Source: Multifurca ochricompacta (Eukaryota > Basidiomycota > Agaricomycetes > Russulales > Russulaceae). Taken from it: a stretch of DNA of 37,532 nucleotides. The notes under the pieces were generated by a model, which did no database searches, was not told the DNA's origin, and saw nothing but the letters and a program-made list of their open reading frames with translations. This document shows, in pieces, positions 1 to 10,058 of the stretch; the stretch's first letter is position 1; each line of letters starts with the position of its first letter. The translations under genes were made by a program, and so were the position numbers. The stretch lies in contig WTXG01000318.1 of NCBI GenBank assembly GCA_022496185.1, positions 1-37,532 of the forward strand, given 5' to 3'.

Positions 1-1694
1 CCAAGCCTCTCCGAGTCAAAAATGTGGATGGAACTAGTAACGCTAATGGAGCCATTTACTACACCACAACCCAAATCCTACGACTACCCCTCCAAGACCA
101 ATACCATGAAGAACTTGCAGAGTTCTATGTTACTAATATAGGGGACCATGACATTATCTTAGGAACTGACTGGCTACGTTGCCACAACCCAGAAGTAAAC
201 TGGAAAGATGACACCCTGACCTTAAAACATTGCCCCACATCCTGCACCCTTACCATGACCCCTCTGACCTTTGCTTACACACCCCTCTTGCCCTGCCTGT
301 CTACAATCACAGTACAACCCCTGATGGACCAGACACTCATAGCAGCAGCAGAAACCTTTGCAGCCCTAATCACAGATCACCCCATGATTACCCCAGAAGA
401 AGTGCCTCCCAAATTCATTGTCCATATCCGTGCCAAGACACCATGTCCACTCAGATTGCTGCAGATCAAGTAAAGACCCCTACATCCTTAGAAGACCAAC
501 TCCCTCCTGAATACCTGCATACCGATCTGTCTTTGAAGAGAAAGCCTCTCAACGTTTGCCACAGCACCAACCATGGGACCATGCCATAGAACTCAAACCA
601 GATGCCAAAGTGCGTGACTGCGGCATCTACAAGCTCACCCCTGAAGAACAGAAAGCCCTGGACGTTTTCTTAAATGACCACCTGGCCAAGGGATATATCA
701 GAGAATCTAAGTCCCCCATTGCTAGCCCCTTCTTCTTTGTAAAAAAGAAGGATGGAAAACTACGTCCTGTCCAAGATTATCGAGCCTTGAATGAAATCAC
801 AGTAAAGAATGCTTACCCCCTACCCTTGATCCCAGAACTCATTGACAAACTTCACCATGCTCGCTACTTCACCAAGTTTGATATCCGCTGGGGATATAAC
901 AATATCCGTATCAAAGAAGGAGATGAATGGAAAGCCGCCTTTAAGACCAACCGAGGTCTCTTTGAACCCCTTGTCATGTTCTTTGGACTCTGTAACTCCC
1001 CTGCCACATTCCAAGCCTTCATGAATAGAGCCTTGAAGATCTCCTTGCCACCGACCATGTTGTCATCTATATGGACGACATCTTAATATTTACAGACACC
1101 ATGGACACCACAGAACACTTACTCACCAAGTCCTCCAGCGCCTCCAACAGTTTGACTTATATCTAAAGCCTGAGAAGTGTACCTTTGCTCAGACAACCAT
1201 TGACTATCTTGGCCTAGTCATCACAGCTGGCCGTGTCCAGATGGACCCTGCTAAATTAGAGGGTATTACGAAATGGCCTCCCCCACGCACCCTAAAACAA
1301 CTCCAAGCCTTCCTTGGATTCTGCAACTTCTACCGACGTTTTATCAAAGATTTCTCCCTCATTGCCCCCCCTCCATGATCTCACCAAGAAAGATACCCCT
1401 TTCCTCTGGACTTCTGACCATGACCTTGCCTTTTCCACCCTAAAGAATGCCTTCACCACTGCCCCTGTCCTGCCCTCCCTGACCATACTAAAGCTTTCCG
1501 TGTCATCACTGATGCCAGTGACTTTGCTATTGGTGCTATCCTTGAACAACCTGATGAACTCAATCGCTACCATCCCCTTGCCTTCCTATCCAAGTCCATG
1601 CTGGATGCTGAACGCAACTATGACATCCATGACAAAGAACTTCTTGCCATTGTTCGTGCTCTGGACACCTGGAGACACTACTTGAGGGCGCAGC
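1..1694 (+). pseudogene. Ty3/gypsy pol fragment: protease, reverse transcriptase, start of RNase H
   Basis: The first about 150 codons (24-473) contain the retropepsin C-terminal signature DIILGTDWL, after the catalytic Asp, which is outside the window. Reverse transcriptase follows at about 556-1250, with [20 protein letters not shown], the first catalytic Asp in [23 protein letters not shown], and the YMDD box near 1067-1078. The YMDD box lies in a different frame from the preceding RT, so a frameshift falls at about 1035-1045. The connection domain (FLGFCNFYRRFIKDF, about 1312-1356) and RNase H ([13 protein letters not shown], about 1506-1545) follow, again with frame changes near 1365 and 1490. 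Several stops and shifts rule out a functional polyprotein. The sequence stops in RNase H, where the hAT-type element was inserted. Confidence 0.92.
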
Positions 1695-2899
1695 TAGTGA
1701 TTGGCAGGGGTAACCCTGGGTATCCTCATTGGTACCCGTACCCGTACCATACCCATCACTATGGGTACGGGTAACCCGCGGGTTACCGCGGGTCACCATG
1801 AAAACGCGTGCAAGTTCTTTACTTGCATCGCGCATTTTGGATACCTGGCCCGGGCCTTCCCGGACCAAGAAGATACACAACGCGTTATTTGTGCTGCTTA
1901 AGATCCCTCAATGACTCTTATTTTATGTTCAGAAGATTAAGATAATTCATTATTCCATTTTTATTTTATTATTCTGCTTTCAATTTTATTACAAGCACAA
2001 CTAAAATACAGTATACAGAGATGATTAGATAGGATGTTATAGAACATGATGAAAAGCCTGTCAGACCACACAGAATGCAAAATAATTTGATGACCAACAT
2101 AGCAATTTGCAGGTAACCCCTGGATAATTGTTTTGATACCTGGGTTACCATGAAATGAAATGCGTGCAATTCTTTACTTGCATCGGCATTTTGGACATCC
2201 GGCCCGGGAATCCCGGTCAAGGAGATACGCACTTGGACACAACGCGTTCATTTAATGGCTACTCAAGATCCCTCAAATTGTTGTGTTTATGTTCAGAAGA
2301 TAAAAGGATCCTTTATTTACATTATTATTTATTATTCTGCTTTCATTTCATACAAGTGCGACTGTCCTGGTGCTTTAAGTCAACCTTCCTTAATAGGAAG
2401 GAGGTCAGACCACCATGCGATGCAATGTAGTCACTGCCCATGCAGCTTGTAGATACACGCGGGCCTTGTTTCAGTAAACTAATTTAATAATTTGATTATA
2501 TTATAGTCTAAAGTAGTCTAGAGAGTATTTTAGATAGTGCCAGACCGCAGAATTGGTCGCGCGTTGATAAACAGGTGCATCATGATTTCAAGAAGTGGAT
2601 CACTGATAACACTTTATTTTACATCGCACCATTGATCTGCTTTGATATTTCATATGATAATACTAGAACATATTTAAAGATACCCTATAGCATACATCAG
2701 ACGAGATCTTTTTTTTGTGGCTGCAGATGTGTTTTATCTTAGAATTTCTACTGATCTTGTCAATGCATGATTGCGCCTATACCCGCCAAACCCGCCGCGC
2801 GGGTACAGGTTTCCACGGGTTGGAGCCTATACCCGTACCCGTACCCGGCAAAACCTGTGGCGCTTACCCGCGTGGTATGAAAACCCTTGACAATCACTA
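1695..2899. mobile_element. Non-autonomous hAT element (1205 bp) inserted in the gypsy RNase H
   Basis: The left end TAGTGATTGGCAGGGGT and the right end (minus strand TAGTGATTGTCAAGGGT) are terminal inverted repeats matching at 15 of 17 positions. Both flanks carry the 8-bp target duplication GGCGCAGC (1687-1694 and 2900-2907). Removing the element rejoins the RNase H reading frame across the site. TIRs starting TAG and an 8-bp duplication are hallmarks of the hAT superfamily. GGTACCCGTACCC-like and GGGTAACCCGCGGGTTACC-like subterminal motifs lie near both ends (about 1730-1800 and 2780-2870). The interior is AT-rich and has no transposase-like ORF, so mobilisation would have depended on a partner hAT transposase. 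Confidence 0.93.
1772..2370 (+). repeat. Internal direct duplication in the hAT-type element
   Basis: Two related blocks lie in direct orientation, about 1772-2010 and about 2135-2370. Both contain GGGTTACC, then CACCATGAAA or ACCATGAAAT, GCGTGCAA followed by TTCTTTACTTGCATCG, ATTTTGGA, GGCCCGGG, AACGCGTT, AAGATCCCTCAA, TATGTTCAGAAGAT and TATTATTCTGCTTTCA. They have diverged by substitutions and small indels, so the duplication is old. The repeated CCCGGG and AACGCGTT motifs could be transposase or host-factor binding sites, but this is inference. Confidence 0.8.
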
Positions 2900-4355
2900 G
2901 GCGCAGCCCTTCCCTTTGAGGTGTGGACTGACCACAACAACCTGACTTACTTCTGCTCCAAGAGAAGCTCTCCCGCCGCCAGGCATGATGGGCCCTTGAA
3001 CTGTCTCAATACAACTTCACCATTGTTCACAAACCTGGCTCCTTCAACAAATCTGATGCTCTGTCCCGGCATCCAGACCATAAAGAGGGATAGAGCATGA
3101 CAATGATGAGCGCATACTCCTGGACTCTAATTTTTTGCATTCGGCCATGAAAACCACATCACAACAACTCATGACTCCACTCTACACCACAGAATCAAAG
3201 ACTGCCAAGACCATGACAATGAAGTCACCCAAGCCCTGACCACCATCTTGCACAACGGGCCACGCTCCCTCGCCAAAGGACTGGGGACTGGAACCTAGAA
3301 AATGGCCTAATCCTACATAAAGGCCAAGTCTACATCCCCAAGTCCCAAGAACTATGAAGAGACATTGTAAAGTTACACCATGATTCCATTGCCACAGGAC
3401 ATCCAGCAGATGGAAGACCTATAACTAGTATCACGAGAATTTTGGTGGCCAGAATGTCCTCCTTTGTCAAAGAATATGTGGATGGATGTGCCACCTGCCA
3501 AGAAACCAAAGTTCAACCTTGACTACCCATCCCTTTGCAACCCAATCAAGTTCCAACTTGAGTATGGGGAACAATCACCATGGACTTCATCACAGACTAC
3601 CCCTGTCTCAGTCATATGACTCCCTATTTGTGGTAGTGGACCAGTTCAGTAAAGCCACTGTCATTGTTCCTTGCACCAAAGATATCACTGCTCCGGAAAC
3701 CTCCAAACTATTCCTTGAACATGTATGGAGACGCACTGGCCTCCCAGACCAAGTCATCTCTGATCAAGGCCCCCAGTTTGCATCCAAAGTCATGAAGGAA
3801 ATGTGGAGCAAGCTAGGAGTACAATCATCCTTGAGCACTGCCTATCACCCCCAGACTGATGGAGAGACTGAATGGGTCAACCAAGAACTAGAACAATACC
3901 TCCGTGTCTTTTGCAACTTCCAACAAGATGACTGGGCAGAACTTCCCCTTTATGGAGTTTGCCCACAATGCTAGAACTCACAGTGCTACTAAAAGATCTC
4001 CCTTTGAAATCTGGTATGGCTTCCAACCAGAGTTTATTCCCCCACTCCATTTGCCACCCCCATCCTGTCAGTTGAAGAAAGACTCCACACCCTAGAAACT
4101 ATCCATAGTGAAGTAGCTGCTGCCCTCCAGGTAGCTGCAGAACTCATGAAACAGTTGAGACCAGATGGACCCCTCCATGCTTTCAAAACAGGAGAGCTGG
4201 TTTGGTTGAAGGGAAAATATATGCACCACTCACCCCAAAGCCAAACTCAGCCCCTGATGCCATGGTCCTTTTAAAGTCATACACTCTGGCCCTGTTAACT
4301 GCAAGCTTGAACTCCCTAAGTCATGGCACATCCACCCGTCTTTCACAACTCTCTT
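2900..4355 (+). pseudogene. Ty3/gypsy pol fragment: end of RNase H and integrase
   Basis: After the insertion, RNase H resumes (PFEVWTDHNNLTYF, about 2911-2952) and ends near the tether motif FNKSDALSRHPDH (about 3043-3081). The H-H-C-C zinc region of integrase follows near 3375-3520 (HHDSIATGHPADG, DGCATCQETK). The catalytic core spans about 3570-4000, with the first Asp in MDFI near 3580, the second in SDQGPQFAS, and the Glu region in HPQTDGETEWVNQELEQYLR. The frame shifts near 3945, where AHNARTHSATKRSPFEIWYG continues in another frame. A GPY/F-like tail (TGELVWLKGKY) is readable to about 4330. Several stop codons and shifts make it non-functional. No chromodomain is seen before the opposite-strand LTR begins. 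Confidence 0.9.
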
Positions 4356-4937
4356 TGTTACGTCCGGTGTGAGACGTTCTGCACGACTTGTGTGACAGCT
4401 TTGTACATTCGTTCAGATAAGAGGTCAATAGGACCTCTTGGAGTTCGAATGGATGAGTCAAAGTCAAAGGAGCTGTTCCCTAGTGACGATGTTGAGCGGA
4501 AAGTGCCAAAAGCACTGAGACAATCGGTTTAAAGGTTTCAAGGGGAAGTCCAGAAGACAAACACCGATGTATTCAATAAGTTGAGTCTGAGGTCTACAGT
4601 GTAGCTACAGCGGACTTATATACGTAATCAAATGGGCATCTATAGATAACGAGCGGAGTCAAGTGGGCCCAAATATACAGAAGCGGATGGCATAAGCCTG
4701 GCTTCTGATAGGGTATTAAGTAAGTGTCTGAACGTAAAGATAAAGAGATAACGAGATAAGAGATAAGGGATCAAACATAGGTATACAGTGCATCAACAAG
4801 TCCAAAGCAAGTCACAGGGATGGAGTAAGGCACGTGATGGTCCCAGGATGGAGATGATCATGAAGTGCAGAGTAGGTGGTAAAGATGGGTCGCTATTGGG
4901 AGGGAAGAAAATGGGGTTGCTCAGCAGGATTGTAACA
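4356..4937 (-). mobile_element. LTR of a second retroelement, minus orientation
   Basis: The 582-bp block starts TGTTACGTCC and ends GATTGTAACA, so its ends are the inverted repeats TGTTAC/GTAACA with the TG...CA termini of LTRs. On the minus strand it is preceded directly by a purine tract, which makes it the 3' LTR of a minus-strand element. A TATATAAG motif on the minus strand (4622-4615) would fit a U3 promoter. The matching 5' LTR was not found to the right, so the 5' part of the element is missing. The outer 5 bp (CTCTT at 4351-4355) cannot be tested as a target duplication without the partner end. Confidence 0.75.
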
Positions 4938-4952
4938 TCACCCCCTCTTCTG
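4938..4952 (-). other. Polypurine tract next to the minus-strand LTR
   Basis: On the minus strand the sequence CCAGAAGAGGGGGTGA runs straight into TGTTAC, the start of the LTR. A purine-rich run directly before the 3' LTR is the normal primer site for plus-strand DNA synthesis in LTR retrotransposons. It fixes the orientation of the LTR and ties the gag-like ORF to its left on the minus strand to the same element. Confidence 0.75.
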
Positions 4953-4979
4953 GTTCTAGCAGACCCAGCTAGAAACAAC

Positions 4980-5838
4980 TCATACTGTCATCATCCTGCA
5001 CAAGTCCAGGTAATCGTCAGCTACATTACAATCATCCAACATGTAATTCTCCTTTCTGAGTCCTGCGGACATTGGTGGGTGCGGAGGAACCCATATGGGC
5101 TGCGTTGACCACATAGGCAGCACAGATCGTGGATCGGACAGTCCAGCTCGCGGTGTCCAGAGTTGTGGCGGAGGCACTTGCTGCACCACCCCGACAGATT
5201 GATGATCGTCAGGGTGACTCCCACACGCGCAGAAAATACAAAACCGGCTCCAGTGGAGGTTGCTGCAACAGTGCCAGCACCACTTGCGATTGAGGGGACA
5301 GTTCCAGCTAATGTGGTACTTACTGTTGCATCACAACATGTCTCTCTGCGAGGGTTCTCATGCATAAATGGCATTTCGAACTGGTTTGGTATCAGCCTCA
5401 GGGCGGCCCCTAATGATCGTGGGGAAGGGGTCGTGCATATGTGTCTGCGTACCATTCAGCGATGGTCTGGTATGCATCTCCTATCTCCAGCCTTTTTCTG
5501 ATCTCCACCAACTCCTGTTCAACTTGGAACATCCCATTAGTCAGCCTTGCCATCATCTTTGCATGCTCCTTGTACTGTTTATTGAGTGTCATGCACAATG
5601 TCAAATTCTTCTGCAGTCTCATCACCTCGGCTTTGAGATGCGGAAGGCGCATATCATTCAGCACCTCGTCAATTGCAAAGGCGCGAGAGTCCTCGCAGCC
5701 AGGTGCCCAAGCTGCTCATTGGTCATCGTGTGATGAAGGTGTCCTGTATACCTTTCTTCTAAATAGACCAGAGCCCCGTAGACAGGCCATCTTTCTTCAT
5801 ACATCCAGCTACATCCATTCCTCCATTGGTGTAGAATA
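4980..5838 (-). pseudogene. Gag-like zinc-knuckle ORF of the minus-strand LTR element, 5'-truncated
   Basis: Three overlapping minus-strand reading segments read as one protein. The first is an N-terminal part with MYEERWPVYGALVYLEERY (about 5805-5658). Next is a Leu/Lys-rich, probably helical part (LKAEVMRLQ...MMARLTNG...FQVEQELVEIRKRLE, 5664-5410). The last is a Ser/Thr/Ala-rich linker followed by a Cys/His-rich end (about 5240-5070). The Cys/His part has C-x2-C-x6-H-x4-C (CSKCLRHNSGHRELDC) and a second C-x2-C...H-x-C group (CCLCGQRSPYGFLRTHQC), a pattern that suggests a zinc knuckle. Frame changes occur near 5660, 5420 and probably 5060. The polypurine tract and 3' LTR follow within about 30-80 bp, so no protease, RT or integrase can fit downstream. 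The upstream part is cut at 5839 by the foldback element. Assignment as gag-like is inference from the fold pattern and context. Confidence 0.6.
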
Positions 5839-6157
5839 TACAGTAGCCCACAAAACTGTTCCAATGTTTGGCCATCCTGAAGAGATTGACCTACCACACA
5901 ATGAGAATAATTTCCAAAATTAGTAGAAATTAGTAGATGATAGTGTAGCATCTAAGCTTCAATCAGAGCCTATACTAATGTCAATTGAGTCAGTGGTTCA
6001 TGATATATAAAATGATTTGTGAGGCATTATCATTGGAACAGTTTTGTGGCCAACATGTGAGATGACAAAACCAGTATCTGGTGGTCATGGGAATGCATTG
6101 ACAGTCATGTGACAAGTTTAATAAGTTGAACACACACCAAATAATCATCAACAACAC

Positions 6158-6530
6158 TTGCTTCTTACCATGCATGCCCTCTCTGCTGCCAAAAGGACTC
6201 ACATCATCTCCCTCCTCACTTCAGGCAAATCTGCCCATAAAGTGTCAACTATGACTGGCCATGGCACTATTATCATCTCAAGATGGGTCATAAATACTGC
6301 CCTTACCATCCCAAGTCAAATGGAGGGAGACCAAGGAAGCTGACAGAGAGAAATGCTCAGCATGCTGTTTGCCTTATCTCCTCTGGCAGGGCAGACACAG
6401 AGTGGAAGTGACTAGAGCACTCAGAAGTTGTTAATGGGTTCCTCTATCAACATACAATGCCCATCCATCCTCCCATCAAATTTTCAAGCCATACCTGGCC
6501 CTCCCATATCATACACCCCCATTCCATCAT
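6158..6530 (+). pseudogene. Tc1-like transposase, N-terminal fragment (left arm)
   Basis: The readable protein has the N-terminal DNA-binding part of Tc1/mariner transposases. A first helix-turn-helix region contains LSAAKRTHIISLLTSGKSAH and TGHGTIIISRW, then a GRPR-type link (NGGRPRKLT, seen intact in the other arm), then a second helix-turn-helix region (ERNAQHAVCLISSGRADT). The frame breaks near 6285 and again near 6400. The catalytic DDE/DDD domain (normally a further 200 or more residues) is absent, because the sequence runs into the central terminal-like block. It has no transposase activity of its own. Confidence 0.85.
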
Positions 6531-6748
6531 AAGTGCAATAGGCCACAAAACCAATCCAATGACATTGCTACACAAAACATTTTATATATCATGAACCACT
6601 GACTCAATTGACATCAGTATAGGCTCTAAGTGACACTTAGATGATACAATATCATCTACCAATTTCTACTAATTTTGGAAATTATTCTTATGGTGTGGTT
6701 GGTCAATCTCTTCAGGATGGTTAAACATTGGAATGGTTTGTGGTTACT

Positions 6749-7121
6749 GTATGATGGAATGGGGTGTATGATATGGGAGGGCCAGGTATGGCTTGAAAAT
6801 TTGATGGGGATGGATGGGCATGTATGTTGATAGAGGAACCCATTAACAACTTCTGAAGTGCTCTAGTCACTTCCACATCTGTGTCTGCCCTGCCAGAGGA
6901 GATAAGGCAAACAGCATGCTGAGCATTTCTCTCTGTCAGCTTCCTTGGTCTCCCTCCATTTGACTTGGGATGGTAAGGGCAGTATTTATGACCCATCTTG
7001 AGATGATAATAGTGCCATGGCCAGTCATAGTTGACACTTTATGGGCAGATTTGCCTGAAGTGAGGAGGGAGATGATGTGAGTCCTTTTGGCAGCAGAGAG
7101 GGCATGCATGGTAAGAAGCAA
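6749..7121 (-). pseudogene. Tc1-like transposase, N-terminal fragment (right arm, inverted copy)
   Basis: This is the mirror copy of the left-arm fragment, starting at the same Met (7121 on the minus strand) and showing the same first helix-turn-helix region. After a frame change near 6995 it keeps the segment KSNGGRPRKLTERNAQHAV in one open frame (6996-6721). Like its partner it ends before any catalytic domain. Retaining the frame where the left arm has lost it shows that the two arms have drifted independently since the palindrome formed. Confidence 0.85.
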
Positions 7122-10058
7122 GTGTTGTTGATGATTTTGGTGTGGTTCAACTTATTAAACATTGTCACATGACTGTCAATGCATTCCCATGACCACCAGA
7201 TACTGGTTTGTCATCTCACATGTTGGCCACAAAACTGTTCCAATGATAATGCCTCACAAATCATTTTATATATCATGAACCACTGACTCAATTGACATTA
7301 GTATAGGCTCTGATTGAAGCTTAGATGCTACACTATCATCTACTAATTTCTACTAATTTTGGAAATTATTCTCATTGTGTGGTAGGTCAATCTCTTCAGG
7401 ATGGCCAAACATTGGAACAGTTTTGTGGGCTACTGTACTTCATTTTTTTATGTTCCTGAATGAAATCAATTCTTGCAGAGACAAAAAGAGCCTTGTTAAT
7501 GAGGTTACAACATTATGCCGCCATCTGGAGGTGCACCACTCAGTAAGTCTACTGCTATTACTCTCCACTGTGTCTTATTATAGTTATTCTATAGGGAATA
7601 TACCAGAAATGGGCTCAAGGCGCTATGTATGAATCCAAACTACTGGGTGATATCAAAAGCACAAAGTGGCTGCTGAACTTGTAACCCAGTCCTGGACCAT
7701 GACCTTCAGGAGAAGAAACTCACAGAGCAAGTTATTCCATATACCAACAAGACTTTCATCAGCTGCAATGAATGGCTGGTCACAAGTGATCAGGTAAGCT
7801 AGGCTCTTTGAGTTTTGTCCTCATTTAATATGACTGTTTCTATTTGTAGCCAATACAGGCCCTCAAACATCCAAAATTTAAAGAAATGATCAAATTGCTG
7901 CATGTGCCACAAATGGTGTGAAAGTCCAGGCTGAAAGTCGACATGGGCTGAAATCATACAGACATTCAAGGACCATCTGACGAAGTTGAAGGCACAGCTT
8001 AATGTAAGTACATGTCTTAGATGATAAGTTCTACCTCTTATATTGTGTAGGGTCCAATGGTCACTGGGGAAATCAATCTCACATGTGATGCATGGCAAGC
8101 AGAAAACACAGATGGCTATTTTGCAGTTACTGGTCACTGGATTGAGGAAACAACACCAACACAGTGGGAGCTCAAGAGCGGCCTTCTTGGCTTCACACAA
8201 GTTAACAATGCTCACAATGGTGAGCAGCTGGGTCAAGCCCTGTTTAAAGTTATCAAATGGGTGGGCGTCACCCACAAGGTAGGCTAGCTGGTGTCATGAT
8301 ACATATCATTGTGACCTCGCACTCACTGATAGATTACAGATTGGTCCATTACATGTGATATGCATCTAGCAATTCTACGATGATGCAGGAAGTGGCTGTG
8401 TGTTTGAGGGCCATAACTGGCAAAAATACAATTGGCGAAAGCAGAAAATCAAGTGAGTGTTTTGCAATGTCCAATTTTCAGTGATTAATGATGCTCTGGA
8501 GCTGTCTTGCACATGTCATCAACTTGGCAACTCAGGCACTCATATCCACATACAGTGAGTCTCCACATTTTGACCCAAAGGACCCTGAAGCACATGTTCC
8601 AGCAAGTCACAATGAGGTGGGGTTAGTCAGGGCAATTGCAGTCAAAGTATGTATCAGGTTGTTTAAATTGAAGCATGAAAGCTGATTGTAATAAAGGAAT
8701 GGTCATCATCAAAGTGAAAAGCAATGTGGAGAACCATTCAGTTGAAGGCCAGTATGCAAGACCTGTCCAACTTATCGTTGACATGAAAGTCCAATGGTCT
8801 TCAACATATCTAATGCTAGACAGGGCTGAATGACATAAAACAGTGAGCACACACAATTTTCTCCACCATTGATAATTTTATATCCAATTTTTTACAGTCC
8901 ATTGACACTTTTGTTGATGAACTCCATTGGGAAGAGACTGATCCTGCAAAGCATGACAAGATCTGTGCACTTAAGCTAGACAGTGATGAATGGCAGTGCA
9001 TCAATATGTTTATTGGTTTACTAGCAGTATGTGTATCTCATGCTCTCCCTATTCAAATATGAGACAATGTTACCAGCACGCCAATAATGCACAACAAGCC
9101 TTTCATCTGAGCGAGCATCAACCCTCCACCTAGCCATACCAGCCCTTGAAGCACTTCATAGGGCATGGTCATCTCGTGCTGAACATCCAAAGTACAAGCG
9201 ATTTTTTCTGGCCCTTGAGGCCACCTATATGAAGATCAATGAGTATTATGAGAAGACAACATACTCACCAGCCTACATATTGGCAATGAGTATGTTGTCA
9301 TTATTCATGCCAATGACACTCCTGATGCTCTATTAGTCCTCAATCCAAAGGAGAAAATGTCATATTTCAAGAAGCACTGGTCAACCAAACTTCAGCATGA
9401 TGTCATGAAATGTGTTGAAGAAGTGGTAAGCGAAACATTTTCTCATTGTTACTTTGCATACTCATCATGTTTTAGTTCAAGGAATGATATCTGCTACTGG
9501 GTCTGGATTTGGATCCCCAGGAATCTGCGACATCAAAGAAGACCAAAAGGGGGATTTGCACATTACTTTGCAAACTTAGTGACGATGAAGATGATAATAC
9601 TAATTCACACCCTGGTGTTTCAGAGGACCCTGACCAGCCATGGTCTTGGCATTTTGATGCATACATGGATGTTAGCGAGCAGGTACCGGATGGCTGGTCT
9701 GCAATTAAATGGTGGGGGGTGAGTGGTTGTACCTCATGGCTCAAGATTCAGATGATCTTATCATGAAAGTTCTCAGGTCAATTGCTCTCGCTATCATCCT
9801 GCATGGGCTTCACTAGCTCACAACTATCTATTGATCATGTCGTCTTCTGTGTCAAGTGAACGCGCATTCTCACAGGGTGGCATTACAATCACCAAACATC
9901 AAAACTGACTCAAAGGAGATATTGTCGAGGCCCTGCAGGGTGTCAAATGTGCAATACGACATGATCTACTCTTTTGGGAACCAGCTCCTTCCTCAATTCT
10001 TGAAGCAGATATCAACCCAGATGGTGAAGATGAGGAGGATGGCAATGTAGAACAGGCA

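Larger units (their letters stand above)
1..4355 (+). mobile_element. Degraded Ty3/gypsy LTR retrotransposon, internal region
   Basis: Pol-type coding sequence runs in the order protease, reverse transcriptase, RNase H, integrase, which is the Ty3/gypsy order. The window opens inside the protease, so the 5' LTR, gag and the protease catalytic aspartate lie upstream. The coding frame is broken at several places and is interrupted by a hAT-type insertion at 1695-2899. The 3' end is lost: at 4356 the sequence passes directly into the LTR of another element on the opposite strand, so no 3' LTR or polypurine tract of this element is visible. It is a dead copy. Confidence 0.93.
5841..7435. mobile_element. 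Palindromic Tc1-like foldback element (1595 bp)
   Basis: The ends are perfect inverted repeats, CAGTAGCCCACAAAACTGTT at 5841 and its complement ending at 7435, each flanked by a TA dinucleotide (5839-5840, 7436-7437), as expected for Tc1/mariner insertion. Two arms of about 690 bp (5841-6530 and about 6749-7435) are near-identical reverse complements around a centre at about 6638. Each arm carries the same N-terminal piece of a Tc1-like transposase pointing inward. A third, more diverged copy of the roughly 210-bp terminal block lies in the centre (about 6535-6748). No catalytic DDE region is present, so the element is non-autonomous. I find no CpG dinucleotide anywhere in it. Confidence 0.9.

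Noticed and set aside
4356..4937. LTR read as the 3' LTR of the plus-strand gypsy element
   Set aside because: The polypurine tract lies on the right side in minus orientation, and the gypsy coding sequence runs into the LTR without its own tract or full C-terminus.
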